From contig JAJDVQ010000052.1 of assembly GCA_022826045.1 (NCBI GenBank), forward strand, positions 1 to 61,088: 61,088 bases of DNA. The letters run 5' to 3'. Origin of the DNA: Acidimicrobiia bacterium. GTDB lineage: Bacteria; Actinomycetota; Acidimicrobiia; Acidimicrobiales; Poriferisodalaceae. Position 1 is the first letter of the stretch. Each line of letters starts with the position of its first letter. The position numbers and the translations under genes were made by a program. The notes under the pieces were generated by a model. That model saw only the letters and a program-made list of their open reading frames with translations. It was not told the DNA's origin and searched no databases. This document shows positions 26,277 through 35,181 of the stretch, piece by piece.

Positions 26277-26489
26277 AGCCGGATCTCCGCTGGCCGGGGA
26301 CAGTGTCGGTGGCCACATGCTGGCACACGCGGAACAGCCACACAGCGGCCCGTTCGAAGAGCGGGAACCGGCGGTGCGCGCGCCGTTCCGGTTGGCCTAC
26401 GATCAGCCCCGCAATCTCGCCGTGTCGCCGCTCGGGCTGCGCGGCGGGGTCGCTCTCGCTTGCACCATCGAACCCCTCAAGGAGCACAG

Positions 26490-27419
26490 ATGCCAACGCC
26501 GCAGAAGGCCATCTTCAACGAGATGGGCACCAACCAGTGGTACGTCCACCTGAGCCGCGTCGAGGGCGCGGATCTCGGTGTGGTCACGTCCGTCCTTGCC
26601 GACCTGCGGGCTGCGTGCGACGCGCAGGGCATCAACCTGACGCTCGGCTTCGGACCGGGCCTGCTGCCGGAGCTGACCGATGACGTGCCCGACGACTTCC
26701 AGGCCTACGTGACCGTCCAGTCCGAGGACGGCTCCGGGCGCGAAGCCAAGGGCACACAGGAAGAGCTGTTGCTGTGGCTGAACCACGACGACAAGGACAA
26801 GGTGTGGAAGGCGCAGTACGACGCTCGTACCGCCCTGGCGGGCCACATGGCCGTCGCTCGTGAGACGCCCACGTTCATCTACGGCGACTCGCTGGACATG
26901 ACCGGCTTCAAGGACGGCACCGGCAACCCCGCCGACGAGGATCAGCCTGCCGTGGCCATCGTGCCCGACGGCGACGCGGGCGCAGGCGGCAGCCACATCA
27001 TCGCCCAGCGCTGGGTGCACGACCTCGACGGCTGGAACGCGCTCTCCGATGAGCAGCAGGAGAAGAACTTCGGGCGCAAGAAGTTCCCCGAGACCGACAA
27101 GACCGACAGTCAGGAGCCCTACAGCCACCTGAGCCATGTGGAGCTGCGCGCGGATGGCAACCACGGCAACGAGGGCAGCGACAAGATCAACGAGATCGCC
27201 CGCCGCTCCACGCCGTACGCGTTCCACGACGGCACCGTGGGCCTGTACTTCATGGCGTTCTGCAAGGACCAGGCACCGCTGCGGCGCCGCCTGCGCCGGA
27301 TGTACGGGCTTGACGATGCCAATGGCGTGCGCGACGCCATCACCGACTTCTCGAACCCGGCCTCGGGCTCGTTCTATTTCGCTCCCAGCGAGGAAACCCT
27401 CGACGCCATCACCGGCTGA
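26490..27419 (+). CDS. DyP-type haem peroxidase
   Basis: A 309-residue dye-decolorising peroxidase, B/YfeX-like subgroup. The catalytic motif GFKDGTGNPADEDQ (GxxDG, catalytic Asp) is near residue 150, the proximal haem His is in YSHLSHVELRADG, and PYAFHDGTVGLYFMAFCKD followed by the terminal Phe-rich segment SGSFYFAPSEETLDAI matches the family end. No Tat or Sec signal, so it is cytoplasmic or encapsulin-loaded; no encapsulin gene is adjacent. AAGGAG stands directly before the ATG. It diverges from the AhpD-like selenoprotein across about 210 bases, suggesting shared peroxide-responsive control. Confidence 0.92.
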   Translation: MPTPQKAIFNEMGTNQWYVHLSRVEGADLGVVTSVLADLRAACDAQGINLTLGFGPGLLPELTDDVPDDFQAYVTVQSEDGSGREAKGTQEELLLWLNHDDKDKVWKAQYDARTALAGHMAVARETPTFIYGDSLDMTGFKDGTGNPADEDQPAVAIVPDGDAGAGGSHIIAQRWVHDLDGWNALSDEQQEKNFGRKKFPETDKTDSQEPYSHLSHVELRADGNHGNEGSDKINEIARRSTPYAFHDGTVGLYFMAFCKDQAPLRRRLRRMYGLDDANGVRDAITDFSNPASGSFYFAPSEETLDAITG

Positions 27420-27482
27420 GAGCCCGCTGCGCGAGATGAAAGCGGCCGTTGGCCGCACCCGTCGCCCGTGGCGGCAGCATCT

Positions 27483-27513
27483 TGACATCCAATAGATCAG
27501 ACATCATGATGTC
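27483..27513 (+). promoter_or_regulatory. Promoter/operator of the second VapBC pair
   Basis: TTGACA (27483-27488) is a consensus -35; 17 bases on, CATGAT overlaps the perfect 14-bp palindrome GACATCATGATGTC (27500-27513), four bases before the ATG at 27517. The transcript would be leaderless or nearly so, and binding at the palindrome would block the promoter. Both half-sites recur at 609-637 before the first pair. Confidence 0.65.
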
Positions 27514-27516
27514 TCC

Positions 27517-27810
27517 ATGCGCACAACTCTGACGCTTGACGACGACATTGCGGACGCGCTCAAGGACCGGGCGCGTCACTTGGATCAGCCTTTCAAGCAG
27601 GTCGTCAACGAGGTGCTGCGACGCGGCCTGGGCCCGGTTGCGGCCGAGCCCAGGGAGCCCTACCGGGTTCGACCGCATTCGAGCGGGTTCGCGCCGGGAG
27701 TCGACCTGCTGCGGCTCAACCAGTTTGCCGACGAGCGAGAAGTCGAGGCCTACCTCGAGAAGGAAGCCCGGATCGCACGAGAAGCGTCACATCGTGTCAA
27801 AGACCAGTGA
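27517..27810 (+). CDS. vapB: VapB-family antitoxin, second copy
   Basis: A 97-residue ribbon-helix-helix antitoxin. MRTTLTLDDDIADALKDRAR is the DNA-binding start, FKQVVNEVLRRGL completes the motif, and the C-terminal half (FADEREVEAYLEKEARIARE) is the toxin-neutralising tail. The start resembles that of the antitoxin at 641 (MRTT-TLD), consistent with their shared operator half-sites. Its TGA overlaps the toxin GTG (GTGA at 27807). Confidence 0.85.
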   Translation: MRTTLTLDDDIADALKDRARHLDQPFKQVVNEVLRRGLGPVAAEPREPYRVRPHSSGFAPGVDLLRLNQFADEREVEAYLEKEARIAREASHRVKDQ

Positions 27811-28244
27811 TCGTTCCCGACCTCAACCTGCTGATCTACGCCCACAACGACATAGCACCGGGCCATGACATCGCACGCGACTGGTGGGAGTCATTGCTCA
27901 GAGGGAGCGAGCGCATCGGATTGCCGTGGATCGTCGTCTGCGGCTTTCTCCGTCTGACGACCCAGCGGACGTTCTACGAAAGCCCCCTGACCCCAGAGCA
28001 CGCTGCTGACACCGTTTCCGACTGGTTTGCCGTGCCCAATGTCATGCCGTTGAATCCCGGAACGCAGCATCTCGCGATCTTGCGGCGATTGCTGGTCGAA
28101 GCCGGTATCGGCGGGAACCTGGTCTCTGATGCGCACATTGCGGCGCTCGCTGTCGAACACCAGGCGGAAGTCCACTCCAACGACGGGGACTTTGCGCGGT
28201 TCAGCGGCCTCCGCTGGCGCAATCCGCTGCTGACCGACCGCTAG
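27807..28244 (+). CDS. vapC: PIN-domain toxin, VapC type, second copy
   Basis: A 145-residue PIN nuclease: MIVPDLNLLIYAHNDIAPGH (first Asp), FLRLTTQRTFYESPLTPEHA, NLVSDAHIAALAVEH and SNDGDFARFSGLRWRNPL contain the acidic site. FLRLTT and the C-terminal layout match the toxin at 892-1317, so the two pairs are related and cross-talk is possible. It appears intact. Confidence 0.88.
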   Translation: MIVPDLNLLIYAHNDIAPGHDIARDWWESLLRGSERIGLPWIVVCGFLRLTTQRTFYESPLTPEHAADTVSDWFAVPNVMPLNPGTQHLAILRRLLVEAGIGGNLVSDAHIAALAVEHQAEVHSNDGDFARFSGLRWRNPLLTDR

Positions 28245-28349
28245 CCCGAGCCGTCCTGAGTGCGATGGCGCTCAGCACGCTTCGCGGCAGGAGAGCCGGC
28301 GGGTTGCCCGATTACCATCGTTGCGACGGGGGCTGCCTGGGGGAGCGCG

Positions 28350-29537
28350 ATGACGGACGTTGCGGATCGAACGGAAGCGGCCGATGCGCCGACGAGGGAG
28401 CAGCACCTCGCAGACATGGCCGACTACCTCGCTGGCGGCGTGCAGCGCGCTCGTGACACCGGCAACAGGGGTCCCGTCCGGTACGGGTCCGACGGCAAGC
28501 TGCATCCCGAGATCCTGGAGAACTACTGGAAGCACGGCTTCTATGTCTTCACCGGAGTCGTCGGCCCTGACGAGATTGCCGAGCTCCGGTCCGATGTGGC
28601 CGAGGTCATCGAGCGTGCGCCGGTGCGCCAAGGCGCAGAGGTGGACCGCCACGGCCGGCCCGCGCTGGGCCGCGACTATGCAGTCGAGCCGTACATCCAC
28701 ATCGCGCCGCTGTCGGACCCGTTCGGCGGCACCAGCGCCCTCGGCGGTCGCCACCAGGTCCAGATGGACCAGCCCACCCCCGATGCCGACGCCCCGCCCG
28801 ATGTCGTCTACCTGATCTTCGGCATGTGCCAGTCGATGCCCTCCGCGCTGCGGTTGTATGGCCATCCCGACCTGATGTCGATCGCCGAGAGCATCAACGG
28901 CCCCGACTTCGTTCCCTACAACGACGCCATCTTCGTGAAGGAACCCGGGCTGGGCGGCTCGGTGTCGTGGCACCAGGACGGGGTCACCCACTGGGACAAC
29001 CCCGACTGGGACATGGGCATCCACGGCTTCAACTTCCAGGTGCAGCTGTATGAGACCACTGCAGCCAATGCACTGTGGGTGGTGCCCGGCACGCACAAGC
29101 TGGGGCGCATCGACCTGCGTGCGAAGGTTGCCGACAACGGCGGCAGCACGATGCTGCCCGACGCCATCCCGCTGCTGTGCGAGCCGGGTGATGCGACCGT
29201 GGTGAACCGTCACATGGTCCACGGCTCTTATGCCAATACTTCGGCCGATCCGCGGATCTCGGTCACGTTCGGCTTCCACCGGCGCTCGTCCGTCGTCGGC
29301 GTGGCAGGTCAACTGCGGGTGCACGAGCGTGACGGCGTGGTCGTCTACGACGAGGAGCGGGTGTTCAAGCGGTCATCGGTGATCGCGGTGGCCATCGACG
29401 CCCGGGCGCAGCATCGCCCCGGCGAGCGCCGCTACACCTACGCCCCCTTCGTCGGCCTCGAAGACGACTTCCGCTACAGCGACGAGACGTTCGACCGCGT
29501 CATCCGCGACTACAACCTCAACGATCTCGCCATCTAG
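28350..29537 (+). CDS. Phytanoyl-CoA dioxygenase-family oxygenase
   Basis: A 395-residue Fe(II)/2-oxoglutarate oxygenase of the PhyH family. The metal triad is visible as H-x-D in SVSWHQDGVTHWD and the distal His in VVNRHMVHGSYANTS, followed by the 2-oxoglutarate Arg in DPRISVTFGFHRRSS. The N-terminal 60 residues are helical and precede KHGFYVFTGVVGPDEIAELR, the usual family opening. ATG 28350 has GGGGGAG upstream; the longer frame starting at 28260 lacks this. PhyH enzymes hydroxylate lipids, osmolytes (ectoine) or natural products; no biosynthetic neighbours reveal the substrate. Confidence 0.85.
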   Translation: MTDVADRTEAADAPTREQHLADMADYLAGGVQRARDTGNRGPVRYGSDGKLHPEILENYWKHGFYVFTGVVGPDEIAELRSDVAEVIERAPVRQGAEVDRHGRPALGRDYAVEPYIHIAPLSDPFGGTSALGGRHQVQMDQPTPDADAPPDVVYLIFGMCQSMPSALRLYGHPDLMSIAESINGPDFVPYNDAIFVKEPGLGGSVSWHQDGVTHWDNPDWDMGIHGFNFQVQLYETTAANALWVVPGTHKLGRIDLRAKVADNGGSTMLPDAIPLLCEPGDATVVNRHMVHGSYANTSADPRISVTFGFHRRSSVVGVAGQLRVHERDGVVVYDEERVFKRSSVIAVAIDARAQHRPGERRYTYAPFVGLEDDFRYSDETFDRVIRDYNLNDLAI

Positions 29538-29553
29538 CCCGCTGCCGCGGGCT
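29536..29553 (+). terminator. Hairpin at the end of the dioxygenase gene
   Basis: AGCCCGC (29536-29542) and GCGGGCT (29547-29553) pair around TGCC, overlapping the TAG stop. It is short and lacks a T tract, so termination is only probable. Confidence 0.4.
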
Positions 29554-29895
29554 CACCCAGTCAAGGTGCTGCGGCGCAAGTCGGATCGGCGAGTCGCGCT
29601 CATACCGCAGTGGCGAGTGGGCACCGGCCGTGCCCTTATCCATTCCTATCTATTTGTCTATTTCTTTCTATTTGTTCATTTGTTTCCACGGGCGAGCCGC
29701 TCGGGGGCGGGGACTGGGCGGTGGAGAGCTTCGCTGCACCCAAGCCTGCACCGCTGGCTTGGTCGGCGATCCATGTCGCACCCCCTCGGCTATAGTGATG
29801 ATCAACGGGAGGCGCGGAGTCCACCGCCTGCGCAGGGCAACCTGAGCACTCGGCCTTGGGCCGACTTCAGGCGGACCGGCCTCCCGTTCTGCGCG
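29554..29895. other. Intergenic region with a pyrimidine-rich, low-GC tract
   Basis: About 340 bases without a convincing gene. Bases 29636-29692 are an unusual T/C-rich run built of variants of CTATTTGT and CTTTCTATTTG, very different from the GC-rich surroundings. The remainder has small open frames without family resemblance. It lies at the junction between the metabolic block and the IS/defence zone. Confidence 0.5.
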
Positions 29896-30368
29896 TCATG
29901 TGCGCCCGCGCGGGATCGCGGACGTGACCTCGGCCCACCACAGTTGGGTCGAGTGCCACGCTGCCGAGACCGACTTGATCCCGTAGGTCTCGATGTTGCG
30001 GCGGTGCCAGATGACGGGAGCGAGGGCTCGCAGGTACGCGGCCTCGACACGGTGGGGCGGCCGAGGCCGTGGGGTCGTTGCCTTCCACATGGCTCGGCCG
30101 GCGATGTCAGCCCACTGCATGCCGACCCGGTTCGCGGCCTGATCCACTTCCACCGGCAGCCTCAGCCACTGCCAGTCGATGTCGTCTGAACGCTCGCGAA
30201 GCAGATCAATGTAGTCGTCCAGGGAGCGGCGGGGCATCCGCTTGACGGCGGCGAAGATCGGCTGCGCCGGAACTCCGACATCGCGGGCGAACCAGCTCAT
30301 CCGCTCAAGCAGCAAGCGGGCGAGGTAGTTGTATGTCCGGTCGCTGTCGCGCCTGATCGCGGCGTTAG
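29896..30368 (-). pseudogene. DUF3800-like protein, C-terminal fragment cut by an IS
   Basis: The segment RTYNYLARLLLERMSWFARD, then RRSLDDYIDLLRERSDDIDW, GMQWADIAGRAMW and YLRALAPVIWHR ends at a normal stop (29896) and resembles the C-terminal half of DUF3800 proteins, which have an RNase H-like fold. The frame continues past about 30368 into transposable-element sequence, where it turns Pro/Gln/Arg-rich, so the N-terminal half is missing. No start codon belongs to the fragment. It is probably dead. Confidence 0.6.
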
Positions 30369-31440
30369 CAGGCTGCTGAAATTTCGGTGTTGTGGCTGGT
30401 TGGGTGTGTGCGGGCGGGGCTGGGGGTGCCTGTTGGGGGTTCTGGCGGGCCGTGTCGGCCCGGCACGGGTGCTCGGTCAGGCGGTTTGGGTGTCGAGTTT
30501 GGCTATGCGGACGAGGTTGTAGGCGGCGGCTGCGGTCAGGAACGCGGCCCGGTTGCGGGCGGTGCCTTTGTGTCTGAGTTTTCGTCCGCCGCCGATGGTC
30601 TTGATCCACCCGAAGGGCTCCTCGACGCGTTTTCGGGTCCGCTGGGACACCCGGTAGCCGGCGTGGCGTGTGGTGCGCCCGTCGACGGCGGAGCGGCGGT
30701 TGGCGGTGTTCTGGGCGACGTGGGGCGTGAACCCCGCAGCGCGGGCGTCTTTGACGAAGCCTTTGGTGTCGTAGGCCTTGTCGGCGCCCACGGTGCGCCG
30801 ACGCCGACGCGGCGGACGCCGTTGGAGCATCTTGACGGCGGTGTCGCGTTCCGCGTAGCCGTCGGCTCGGGTGAGCTCAGCGTCGGCGACGAGGCCGTTG
30901 CGGTTCTCGGTCACGATGTGGCCCATGAAGCACAGCACCGCCGCTGTCCCGGCGGACTTGCGGTACAGGCGAGCCTCGGGATCGGTGGTGGACTGGTGCG
31001 TGTCGTGGCGGCGCCGCGCTCCCCGGAAGTCCGCCTCGGCGTTGCGGCCCCGCGGCGCCCCATCGCCGCCGGGGGCGTCTTTGGGCTTGAAGCTCTTGTG
31101 CGACGCCCACGCCTCCAACAGCGTGCCGTCCACGCTGAAATGATCGCTCGAGCAATACCGCCGCAAATGCGCCTGCTCGACCACCGCCGCGAAGAACCGG
31201 TCAGCTATCTCATGGTCCAGCAGCCGCTGCCGGTTCTTGGACAACGTCGACGCGTCGAAGCCGCGCTCGTCGATGCGCAGCCCCAAGAACCACTTGAACA
31301 ACATGTCATAGCGCAGCCGCTCGCAGAACGCCCGCTCCGAGCGCACCGAGAACAACGCCATCAACACCGACGCCTTGAGCAGCATCTCAGGCGGCACGCT
31401 GGGACGGCCACGAGCCGGGTACATGGCGTCCAGCGCAGTC
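30369..31440 (-). mobile_element. IS5-family insertion sequence remnant
   Basis: The element is bounded by the broken DUF3800-like gene on one side and a second gene fragment on the other. It contains one transposase gene reading leftward. An AT-rich gaaatttc motif (30379-30386) lies near the left edge. I could not identify convincing terminal inverted repeats or a target-site duplication, so limits are approximate and one end may be deleted. Confidence 0.65.
30477..31424 (-). CDS. IS5-family transposase, probably N-terminally truncated
   Basis: A 315-residue DDE transposase: MYPARGRPSVPPEMLLKASV, SERAFCERLRYDMLFKWFLG, CSSDHFSVDGTLLEAWASHK (first catalytic Asp), VGADKAYDTKGFV (second Asp) and RKRVEEPFGWIKTIGGGRKL (catalytic Glu region). 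Related proteins usually carry about 60 residues before MYPARGRPS; here only LRWTALDA is in frame upstream, then unrelated sequence begins, so the N-terminus appears lost. The catalytic core looks intact. It must have inserted next to, or recombined with, the two flanking gene fragments. Confidence 0.82.
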   Translation of the reverse strand: MYPARGRPSVPPEMLLKASVLMALFSVRSERAFCERLRYDMLFKWFLGLRIDERGFDASTLSKNRQRLLDHEIADRFFAAVVEQAHLRRYCSSDHFSVDGTLLEAWASHKSFKPKDAPGGDGAPRGRNAEADFRGARRRHDTHQSTTDPEARLYRKSAGTAAVLCFMGHIVTENRNGLVADAELTRADGYAERDTAVKMLQRRPPRRRRRTVGADKAYDTKGFVKDARAAGFTPHVAQNTANRRSAVDGRTTRHAGYRVSQRTRKRVEEPFGWIKTIGGGRKLRHKGTARNRAAFLTAAAAYNLVRIAKLDTQTA

Positions 31441-31519
31441 CATCGGAGACGCCCTCGCGTAAGACGAAGAACTCCTCGTACCGCTCGGGATCTTGCCTCA
31501 CTGAGAAGGGTGGTCTCAC
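31436..31519 (-). pseudogene. N-terminal fragment of an unknown gene
   Basis: A GTG at 31519, preceded by AGGAAG, opens a frame reading MRPPFSVRQDPERYEEFFVL and on for about nine more residues before merging with IS sequence. It looks like a genuine gene start truncated by the IS5-family element. It is not the missing start of the DUF3800-like fragment, whose family begins differently. Function unknown. Confidence 0.4.
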
Positions 31520-31914
31520 GATGTCATCTTCCTAACTCGCACGTCGCTGGAGACTGGAAGCAGCGAAACTGCTTCCCACAGTCACTTCCGTGCCCCCCAC
31601 CCGGAACTTCTGCGGCGGCGGCTTGGTGCGCAATCACAGCGCGAGACGCAGCCGCGCGATCGTCGCGCGTCCAAGAGCGCAGGGCGCGGATGCCTAGTCC
31701 TTGGTCGCCAACAGGCTGCACGAGGTCGGCCCAGGCCCGGGCCGGTTCCCCTGCGTCGATGACCTCGGCACATGCACTGCGACCGCCAAGACCGCGCCGT
31801 CCGCGACCTCGCCGCGGCCGACATCTCTGGTCCCGACCCCAACCACACCGGCTGCCCGTTCGCCGGCGGGTCGAGGCGGTTCGTGTGGCAGCTAGGTTCT
31901 AACCTCGCCGGTTC
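31520..31914. other. Intergenic region before the defence operon
   Basis: About 395 bases. Short open frames on both strands show no family resemblance. It should hold the promoter of the four-gene operon starting at 31915; I see no clear -35/-10 pair and no strong Shine-Dalgarno before the ATG. Confidence 0.45.
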
Positions 31915-34900
31915 ATGGCGGCACTGGCGAGCGTGGTGGAGACGTGCGTGCCTCGTGATGAGGTGCTGCGTGGTGGGTTGGTTGACAAGCATTTTGCGGC
32001 GCAGCTGGATCAGGTGATCCGGGGTGCTGCGGGGTATCACGATTACGCCGACGCGGATTCGTTCTTCAAGATCACCCATCCGACGAAGGGGCTGCGTGAG
32101 CTGCTGGCGGGGACGTTCGCTCGTCTGTCGGGCAATGCCAGCGCTGCGCCCAGCGCCGAGCATGCGGTGTACCGCTACGAGACCAGCTTCGGCGGCGGCA
32201 AGACGCATGGGCTGATCGCGTTGTGGCATTTGGCGAGCGGTGCCCGCCCGCCGAATCTCGACGAGTTCGTCGACCCGGCCTTGCTGCCCGACGAGTGCGC
32301 GGTGGCGGCGGTGGTGGGCGACAGCCTCGACTCGATCAACGGGCTCACCACCGATGGCGTCACCACCTACACCATGTGGGGCGAGATCGCCCGCCAGCTC
32401 GGCGACGACGCTTGGGCCGCGGTGCGCCAGAGCGATGAGGCTCGGACGGCTATCGGCAAGCAGGTGTGGCTGGACATCATCGGTGACCGTCCGACGGTGA
32501 TCGTGATCGACGAGATCGCCCAGCACCTGCGGCTGCTGGCCACCTCGGGAAGCGAGGTGCAGCGCAATCTCGCAGCGCAGACCATCGCTGGGCTCAAGGT
32601 GCTGTTCGAAGCGGCCACTGCAGCGCCGCGGGCGCGCATCATCGTCACGCTGGCTACTGGCACCGAGGCGTTCGAGGCCGAGACCGCCGAGGTCGCCAAG
32701 GCGCTGCGCGAGGCCGAGACCCAGCAGGTGCTCGCCGAGGCTCATGATGTGATGGAGCGCCCCAAGGGTGCGGTGGGCCGCCCCGCGGAGGACGATGAGA
32801 TCGGTTTCATCCTGCGCCGGCGGCTGTTCGCCGAGGTGGACGAGAATGCCGCCTTGGCTGCCGCTCAGGCTTACCGGCAGCACTATGCGACGCTGGCTGA
32901 GCAGGGCGTGACGGTGGGCGGTGCGGCCACTGACGATCCGGCGGGCTACGCCGAACGCCTGCGGACTGCGTACCCGTTCCATCCTGCGCTAATCGACTGC
33001 CTCGACAAGCGGATCGGGCCGATGCCCGGGTTCCAGCGTGCACGCGGCGCGCTCAAGATGCTGGCCGAGACGGTCGCGGCGCTGTGGCGTGCTGAGGTTT
33101 CTGCGCCGATCATCAATCTCGGAGATCTTCCGCTCGACAATCTGACAGTGAGATCGGCAATCACCACGTCGATCGGCCGCGAAGCGCTCGACGGCCCGGC
33201 AGTCGCGGATTTTGCTGCGTCCACCAGCCACGCAGCATCGGTCGACAACGAACGGTGGCCGGCCAAGCGGCTCGCCAGTCGGGCCTGCCGTGCTGTGTTC
33301 TGCAACAGCGTGATCAGCGGAACGCTGCCCGGCGCCTCGGCACCCGATCTCTATGCCGGAACGCTGACGCCGGGCGAGGAGCCCGACGCTGTGGAAGCCG
33401 CGCTGCAAGAGACCAGCCGTGTCGCGTGGCATCTCATCTACGACGGCGCTCGGTGGCGGTTCCAGGTGGAACCCAACGCCAATCGCATCATTGCCAGCGA
33501 GGTCGCCAACGTCAAGAACACTGATGTCACAGAAGAGCTGGATCGGCGCATTCGCCGCATCTTCGCCACTGACGGGCTCACCAAGGCGGTGCATTTCCCG
33601 GCCGGCCCTGCCGACGTGCCCGATGCCCAGCAGCTGCACCTGGTGGTGTTCTCGCACGAGGATCTGAGGGTCACCGCCGCATCGGCGAACGATGTCCCCG
33701 AACGAGTCGTCGATGTGGCCCACCGTCATGGAGTGAAGGAGCAGAACCGCACCAACCGCAACGCGATCGTGACGTTGGTGGCCGACGAGGACGAGGTGGA
33801 CGCGATGCGCGACCGAGTCAGGTTCGAGCTTGCGGCGAAGCGAATCACCGACGACCCGGTGCGCCTCGGCCAGTTCGACAAGCAGGTGGCGAAGGCGCTC
33901 CGGCGCTTGGCCCAAGATGCCGAGCTGGAATCCCGCATCGCCGTCACGCGGGCCTACGCCCACTTGTACTGGCCCGAGAACGCACCGGCGAATAGCAACC
34001 TGCGGCACCTGCATCTGCCATTCAGCGACTACGGCAAGACGCCCAATGGCGCGCAGACATCGGTGATCGTGGATGCGCTCCGCAGCCACGGAAAGATCAC
34101 CGATACGCCGCCTCCCACCGACCTGCTGGCGAGCGCCAGCGGCTTCGGCAAGGCCCGCGCCGAGATCACCACCGCGGAGCTGGCGGGCTGGCCGTGGCGA
34201 GACCACCGCCAGAAGCTCGTGCTGAACGCCACCCTGCTCACCCAGACCATCCAGGCAGGCATCGGTAACGGCACCTGGGTGTACTACGACCCCGACACGC
34301 AGCAGGCGCACGGCAAGGACGACCCTCCGGGGGGAATCCGCATCGCCACCGACACGCTGCTGTACACCCCGGCCCGAGCCGCAGAGCTGAACCTGCTGCG
34401 CAAACCAGCCAACTGGGCGGCAATCAGCGCAGTGGTGACGCCCAGTGCAGGGCCGTTCGACGGGGCCAGCCTGCGGCGAGAGCTCACCACAGCGCTCGCT
34501 GGCGAGCCGCCCAAGAAAGAAGTCCTGTCTGCGCTTGCCTCTGCAGTGCGAGCCGGTCGGCAGGTGGCGGTTTCGCTGACCTCACCGAGCGCCGAAGCCG
34601 AGCCTCAGCAGTTGTCGCCCACCGAGATCGAAAGCGCCGAACTCGACGCCGTGTTCGTGTTCGTCCCCGCCCAGCAGGCTGCGCCGACGCCGCCTCCGTC
34701 GCGCAGCATCGTCGTCGAAGGCGAGACTGCCGGTGTCACGCTCGGCAAGCTCCGCGACGCGGTTGCCGATGCCGGGATCGATGAGATCGCGTCACTGACC
34801 ATCACCGCGAGCGCCGGAGCATCCGAGGGCACGGCCGACCTTCGGGCACTCGGCCACTGTGCCTCCCAGCTACCACGGTTCGAATGCAGCGTCAGGGCCT

Positions 34901-35181
34901 CCCTCCAAGTCGAATTCGATGGCCTCCAAGGCGCTGTCGATGCTGGCCTTGCGGGCAGCATCGCCGGTTGGCGCCGCATCGAGGAAACGATGTGGGCACT
35001 GGCCGATCTCGGCACCGCCGTGGGCGGCACCTTTGCCATGCAGCTGACACCAGCGTCTCCCATCGCGGTAGACGGTAAGGACTGGGAGCAGTTCCGATCG
35101 GTAGTCGCCAACAACGACCCGGGTGCCCTGCGCATCGAGGCCGAACCCGCAGGCAACGCTCCGAGCGGTGGCGAGCAATGA
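31915..35181 (+). CDS. DUF499 ATPase of a methylase-helicase defence operon
   Basis: A 1088-residue P-loop ATPase. The start MAALASVVETCVPRDEVLRG, then SFFKITHPTKGLRELLAGTF is typical of DUF499 proteins. Walker A is ETSFGGGKTHGLIAL near residues 89-100, Walker B TVIVIDEIAQHLRL near 194-203. The middle (AYPFHPALIDCLDKRIGPMP, then RARGALKMLAETVAALWRAE) is also family-typical; the C-terminal third is divergent. It heads an operon with overlapping genes and is probably the NTPase that controls or loads the methylase and helicase. DUF499/DUF1156/helicase loci are catalogued as predicted anti-phage systems (I believe under the name Hma). Confidence 0.9.
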   Translation: MAALASVVETCVPRDEVLRGGLVDKHFAAQLDQVIRGAAGYHDYADADSFFKITHPTKGLRELLAGTFARLSGNASAAPSAEHAVYRYETSFGGGKTHGLIALWHLASGARPPNLDEFVDPALLPDECAVAAVVGDSLDSINGLTTDGVTTYTMWGEIARQLGDDAWAAVRQSDEARTAIGKQVWLDIIGDRPTVIVIDEIAQHLRLLATSGSEVQRNLAAQTIAGLKVLFEAATAAPRARIIVTLATGTEAFEAETAEVAKALREAETQQVLAEAHDVMERPKGAVGRPAEDDEIGFILRRRLFAEVDENAALAAAQAYRQHYATLAEQGVTVGGAATDDPAGYAERLRTAYPFHPALIDCLDKRIGPMPGFQRARGALKMLAETVAALWRAEVSAPIINLGDLPLDNLTVRSAITTSIGREALDGPAVADFAASTSHAASVDNERWPAKRLASRACRAVFCNSVISGTLPGASAPDLYAGTLTPGEEPDAVEAALQETSRVAWHLIYDGARWRFQVEPNANRIIASEVANVKNTDVTEELDRRIRRIFATDGLTKAVHFPAGPADVPDAQQLHLVVFSHEDLRVTAASANDVPERVVDVAHRHGVKEQNRTNRNAIVTLVADEDEVDAMRDRVRFELAAKRITDDPVRLGQFDKQVAKALRRLAQDAELESRIAVTRAYAHLYWPENAPANSNLRHLHLPFSDYGKTPNGAQTSVIVDALRSHGKITDTPPPTDLLASASGFGKARAEITTAELAGWPWRDHRQKLVLNATLLTQTIQAGIGNGTWVYYDPDTQQAHGKDDPPGGIRIATDTLLYTPARAAELNLLRKPANWAAISAVVTPSAGPFDGASLRRELTTALAGEPPKKEVLSALASAVRAGRQVAVSLTSPSAEAEPQQLSPTEIESAELDAVFVFVPAQQAAPTPPPSRSIVVEGETAGVTLGKLRDAVADAGIDEIASLTITASAGASEGTADLRALGHCASQLPRFECSVRASLQVEFDGLQGAVDAGLAGSIAGWRRIEETMWALADLGTAVGGTFAMQLTPASPIAVDGKDWEQFRSVVANNDPGALRIEAEPAGNAPSGGEQ

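Noticed and set aside
25563..26318. The AhpD-like frame as a complete 251-residue gene, with 25161-25547 as a second small gene
   Set aside because: The two are in phase, the stop replaces the catalytic Cys, and the second part lacks its own ribosome binding site; recoded UGA explains both.
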